Origin: Paenibacillus sp. R14(2021)
GTDB lineage: Bacteria > Bacillota > Bacilli > Paenibacillales > Paenibacillaceae
DNA: 64,000 nucleotides
Assembly (NCBI RefSeq): GCF_019431355.1
Contig: NZ_CP080269.1
Coordinates: 558,001-622,000, forward strand
Direction: 5' to 3'
Positions within the stretch are counted from its first letter, which is position 1. Each line of letters begins with the position of its first letter. Both the position numbers and the translations under genes were made by a program. This document shows, piece by piece, positions 61,511-64,000 of the stretch. Below the pieces are notes generated by a model. That model did no database searches, was not told the DNA's origin, and saw nothing but the letters and a program-made list of their open reading frames with translations.

Positions 61511-62182
61511 CTTATTGTCTACGACCGGAGCAGTGTGCGCCTTCAGATAAGCTAATGCGTTGCTTATCTCTACAGTTGCATCCGCACGGCTAATTTCCTT
61601 CTTCGGATTGAACTTCCCATGGGCATCCAAATGCACAACACCATAGTTCAATGCGCGCTGGATCGCAGCGGAATAGCCCTTAGTGACGCGGTCTTGGTCT
61701 TTAAACTTCACAACAACCGGCTTGACCATCGGCAGTTTGCCGCTGACTTCAATCGCTTGAATGAGCTGGTACGTGAATGCTTCACGGCTAAGCTTCTTGT
61801 TGGGCATCAGATCCTTCGGAAGATCCAATCCGTTGACTGCCGCAATGATGAATGCATTTGAATACCAGGCGTTATTGCTGACATTCTTGAAGTAGTCGGT
61901 GGCTTTCGGTTTATGATCGAATCGCACCAGATCCAGGTTCAGTCCAAGCGCCTTGACGATCAGCGCAACGCCTTCTGCCTGCGAAACGGATTTATACGGA
62001 GCGAATTGCTGTGCGCCGACCCCTTTGACCATACCGCCATTTTGCATGGCAATAATTATATCCTTACTCGGAACGTTAGCAATATCCTTGAACGATGCCG
62101 CAGAAGCCATCTCTTGACCTGCAAAGCTGAGCGCTATAACAGCCGCGGTGGACAACATAATCATCTTGAATGGTTTATTCAT
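60041..62182 (-). CDS. Secreted SLH-like surface protein with tandem repeats
   Basis: This 713-aa protein has a signal peptide (MNKPFKMIMLSTAAVIALSF, cleavage after ASA near residue 29). It then has SLH-like segments (FKDIANVP, WYSNAFIIAAV, GKFNPKKEISRADATVEI) and four tandem 124-aa repeats from about residue 225. Each repeat carries EEAVQLIKQAVG, IDPNAIVTRESFTSLL, LNQGAIQTAL and GNFNPTAGITRADATEI; the last motif is close to the SLH signature GxFxP-x3-ITRAE. SLH domains bind pyruvylated cell-wall polysaccharide. The repeats may extend the protein on the cell surface or bind wall directly. ATG 62182 follows GAGGTGA; in-frame ATG 62302 lacks a site. It is monocistronic. Confidence 0.85.
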   Translation of the reverse strand: MNKPFKMIMLSTAAVIALSFAGQEMASAASFKDIANVPSKDIIIAMQNGGMVKGVGAQQFAPYKSVSQAEGVALIVKALGLNLDLVRFDHKPKATDYFKNVSNNAWYSNAFIIAAVNGLDLPKDLMPNKKLSREAFTYQLIQAIEVSGKLPMVKPVVVKFKDQDRVTKGYSAAIQRALNYGVVHLDAHGKFNPKKEISRADATVEISNALAYLKAHTAPVVDNKMITGQEAVQLIKKVVGPRANLQIKIDPNAIVTRESFTSLLVNALQTSGQLPRLNLIPADIKDNNSINVLNQGAIQTALALGFVKLDQAGNFNPTAGLTRADATEIANQAIAYLKAHHAPVDDNETITGEEAVQLIKQAVGPRANLQIKIDPNAIVTRESFTSLLINTLQTSGQLPRVKVNPAAINDNDSINVLNQGAIQTALVLGFVKLDQAGNFNPTAGITRADATEIVNQAVAYLKAHPAPVGDNETITGEEAVQLIKQAVGPRANLQIKIDPNAIVTRESFTSLLVNTLQTSGQLPRVKVNPAAINDNDSINVLNQGAIQTALVLGFVKLDQAGNFNPTAGITRADATEIVNQAVAYVKAHPAPAGENEMITAEQAVQFIKQAVGSNLQIKIDPNASVTRESFTYLLIHTLQKSGKLPMLNLIPAEIKDNDAINVLHQGAIQTALALKIVDLDAAGNFNPLAGVTRADAAAMVSRVHDVLNKFSNQ

Positions 62183-62350
62183 CGAAATCACCTCGTGGAG
62201 TTGTTTGTTGTTGCTTTCGTTGTTGTAGACGGGCCTTTGGTTAAAAAGGTTACACTTGCGAATGAAATTCTTTGAATTGGAGTCAGTTTTGGTGTTGAAC
62301 AAACCAATTAACCCTATGTACGTGCCAGAAATAATGCATATTGTAAACTA

Positions 62351-62395
62351 AAAAATGCCGTTTCTTATCGTTTAACGATAAGAAACGGCTATTAA
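62351..62395 (-). terminator. Orphan leftward terminator
   Basis: GCCGTTTCTTATCG and CGATAAGAAACGGC form a perfect 14-bp stem with a 5-nt loop, followed on the minus strand by T6. No intact minus-strand gene lies to its right in the window. Confidence 0.7.
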
Positions 62396-62464
62396 TATTG
62401 AATTATTCTCATCTGTACCTCAATGGATGAAGGCGCACTCGTTATCGAGCAGAGTAAATAGCTT

Positions 62465-62665
62465 GTAGAAGCGTCGCACGCGAAGCTTGCGGCAGTCCAA
62501 GCCGAAGAAGGGCAGCGTTCACGGGCCGTGGAAGCGGCCGTTGGTGAAGTCGTCGGTCTCATGGGGGAGGATTGCGGCCATCAGCCAAGAGAATCGGCGC
62601 GTCAAACATCGCTGCTGCAGCATCTCGTCGGCCAATTCCGGATGATTGGAACCCGTTTAAGATAG
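62465..62665 (+). pseudogene. Possible remnant of a chemotaxis-receptor-like gene
   Basis: A 66-codon open stretch without a start ends LLQHLVGQFRMIGTRLR-stop. The Ala/Glu-rich helical character and the VGQFR ending resemble the C-terminus of methyl-accepting chemotaxis proteins. There is no start codon with a ribosome-binding site. From here to 62778 nothing else is visible besides the amidase ribosome-binding site. Confidence 0.3.
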
Positions 62666-62778
62666 GTGGCCTGTTCTGTTCAGTTAGAAATTGCCGGATA
62701 TTCGATTTCAGGTTTGACGTTAGAAGACAAGCCCATTAAAGTAGAATGAGATAGAAATTACTGGAAAGGGTGACAAGC

Positions 62779-64000
62779 GTGGCATTTGAAATCGTAGAAG
62801 CGACAATATCGGACATGCTAGCGGCGTTCACCTCGGGCGAGCTGACTTCAAAGCAATTGGTTCTAATTTATTTGAACCGAATCGCGGACCATGACAAAAG
62901 CGGACTGCTCCTCAATTCTGTGCTCACGATCAATCCCGACGCGCTATTCATCGCCGAGGCGATGGATCGAGAACGCGAGGTCAAGGGACTGCGGGGGCCC
63001 TTGCACGGCATCCCCGTATTATTGAAAGATAATGTCGATACCGGTGACAAAATGCCGACAAGCGCCGGCTCCCTGGCCCTTGCGGACAGCTATGCGCCCG
63101 AGGATGCTTATATCGTCAAGAAGCTTCGGGAAGCCGGAGCCGTTATTCTGGGTAAAGTGAACATGACCGAATTCGCCAACATGATGACCGATGGGATGCC
63201 GACCGGCTACAGCTCGCGCGGCGGTCAGGTGATGAACCCGTACAACATCTCGACGCCGACGGGTGGTTCGAGCGCCGGCTCGGGTGTTGCGGTTGCGGCG
63301 AACTTCTGTGCGGCGGCTGTTGGCACGGAAACATCGGGCTCGATTCTGAATCCGAGCAATCTCTGTTCGGTGGTCGGCATCAAGCCTACGGTTGGCCTCT
63401 TAAGCCGGACGGGCATTCTTCCGCTGTCCAACTCGCAGGACACCGCAGGGCCGATGGCGCGAACGGTAACGGACGCAGTGCTGATGCTGCAAGTCATGAC
63501 GGGTTACGACGAGCGCGACGCGGCAATGGGCGGGGGCCTCGGCAAGCAGCCGGCAGATTATTCCGCGTATCTCGACCGGGAGGGGCTAAGAGGCGCCAGA
63601 ATCGGTATTCCACGAGACTATTATTTCGAGGAATTGACCGAGGAACAGCTGGCGATCTTCGACCGGGCTGTCGCAATCATGCAAGACATGGGCGCAACAA
63701 TCGTTGATCCGGCGAATATCGCCACCGCAAGAAGCATTGTCTATTCGACCGTGCTGATTAATGAATTCAAAGCTTCCCTAAATGCCTATCTCTCGAAGCT
63801 CGGTCCCGGCGCTCCCATGCGCACGCTGAAGGAAATCATCGCTTTCAACAACGAGCATCCCGTAGAAACATTACGATACGGACAAAAAACGCTGATCAAC
63901 GCGGAGTACCATTCTTCCGGCACATTGACCGACATTAAGTATTTGAACGACCGTGCTTTGGATATCCGCTTATGCAAGGAGGAAGGCATCGACGCGACGA
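62779..64000 (+). CDS. Amidase (amidase signature family), 5' part
   Basis: The gene starts at GTG 62779 after GGAAAGGGTGA and stays open to the end of the window (407 codons seen). It belongs to the amidase signature family: the catalytic Lys is in IPVLLKDN (near residue 85), the cis-Ser and nucleophile Ser are in GGSSAGSG and TETSGSI. The family hydrolyses amides, including GatA of the tRNA amidotransferase; absence of gatC and gatB neighbours on the left and the N-terminal sequence point to a stand-alone amidase. The 3' end lies beyond the window. Confidence 0.9.
   Translation, partial: MAFEIVEATISDMLAAFTSGELTSKQLVLIYLNRIADHDKSGLLLNSVLTINPDALFIAEAMDREREVKGLRGPLHGIPVLLKDNVDTGDKMPTSAGSLALADSYAPEDAYIVKKLREAGAVILGKVNMTEFANMMTDGMPTGYSSRGGQVMNPYNISTPTGGSSAGSGVAVAANFCAAAVGTETSGSILNPSNLCSVVGIKPTVGLLSRTGILPLSNSQDTAGPMARTVTDAVLMLQVMTGYDERDAAMGGGLGKQPADYSAYLDREGLRGARIGIPRDYYFEELTEEQLAIFDRAVAIMQDMGATIVDPANIATARSIVYSTVLINEFKASLNAYLSKLGPGAPMRTLKEIIAFNNEHPVETLRYGQKTLINAEYHSSGTLTDIKYLNDRALDIRLCKEEGIDAT

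Noticed and set aside
60188-62275. Series of long plus-strand ORFs opposite the SLH-like repeats
   Set aside because: They repeat with the 372-bp period, have no ribosome-binding sites and are antisense shadows of the coding repeats on the minus strand.
62182-62302. Start of the SLH-like protein at 62302
   Set aside because: The 40-residue extension is polar, would bury the signal peptide and lacks a ribosome-binding site; ATG 62182 has GAGGTGA.

Overview
The window looks like a chromosomal segment of a Paenibacillus-type Firmicute. Supporting signs are strong AGGAGG ribosome-binding sites, many ATG/GTG/TTG starts, a T-box leader, a YesMN-type two-component system beside an ABC sugar porter, Ecs-like and Bce-like ABC transporters, an SLH-like surface protein, and moderately high GC broken by AT-rich islands near 31.5-35 kb and 45.6-47.4 kb. 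No tRNA, rRNA, CRISPR array, prophage or transposase was seen.

Layout. 0.1-8.9 kb: a van-type peptidoglycan-modification locus (VanG-like D-Ala-D-X ligase, VanXY-like peptidase, VanT-like membrane serine racemase with a frameshift) joined to a Bce-type regulator, kinase and ABC transporter. Three copies of one promoter/operator (TTACA-N4-TGTAA) precede the ligase, the peptidase and the transporter, which suggests one regulon. 9.1-10.8 kb: an unrecognised gene with an internal duplication, then a PspA-like coiled-coil protein. 11.0-15.8 kb: a single-chain assimilatory nitrate reductase/CysJ-like flavoprotein fusion, divergent from a MarR regulator across two palindromes. 16.0-20.5 kb: qoxABCD quinol oxidase. 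20.7-25.2 kb: a T-box-controlled aminotransferase, a branched-chain aminotransferase and two LysR regulators. 25.5-31.5 kb: a membrane-anchored glutamate-synthase-like flavoprotein, a TetR/SDR pair, an amine oxidase and a YebC-family protein.

31.7-35.8 kb is the most unusual part. It holds a multi-TM histidine kinase facing a small peptide with a nitrile-hydratase-like (NHLP) leader and a C-terminal Trp, a class I isoprenoid-fold enzyme with two DDxxD motifs, and a methyltransferase. This reads as a RiPP or pheromone cassette that may include prenylation, broadly reminiscent of ComQ/ComX.

36-45.6 kb: an Ecs-like ABC transporter, a GNAT acetyltransferase, a YesM/YesN two-component system and a complete ABC carbohydrate importer. 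45.7-47.7 kb: small genes (P-loop kinase, lipoprotein, histidine phosphatase, Cys-rich protein). 47.9-60 kb: a redox/detoxification region of SDRs, SnoaL-like, DoxX, luciferase-like, aldehyde dehydrogenase and ABM proteins with LysR, Rrf2 and TetR regulators, plus a GH1 beta-glucosidase and an MFS transporter broken by two frameshifts. 60-64 kb: an SLH-like secreted protein with 372-bp tandem repeats, a possible gene remnant, and the 5' part of an amidase gene.

All functions are from reading sequence and motifs; no database search was run.
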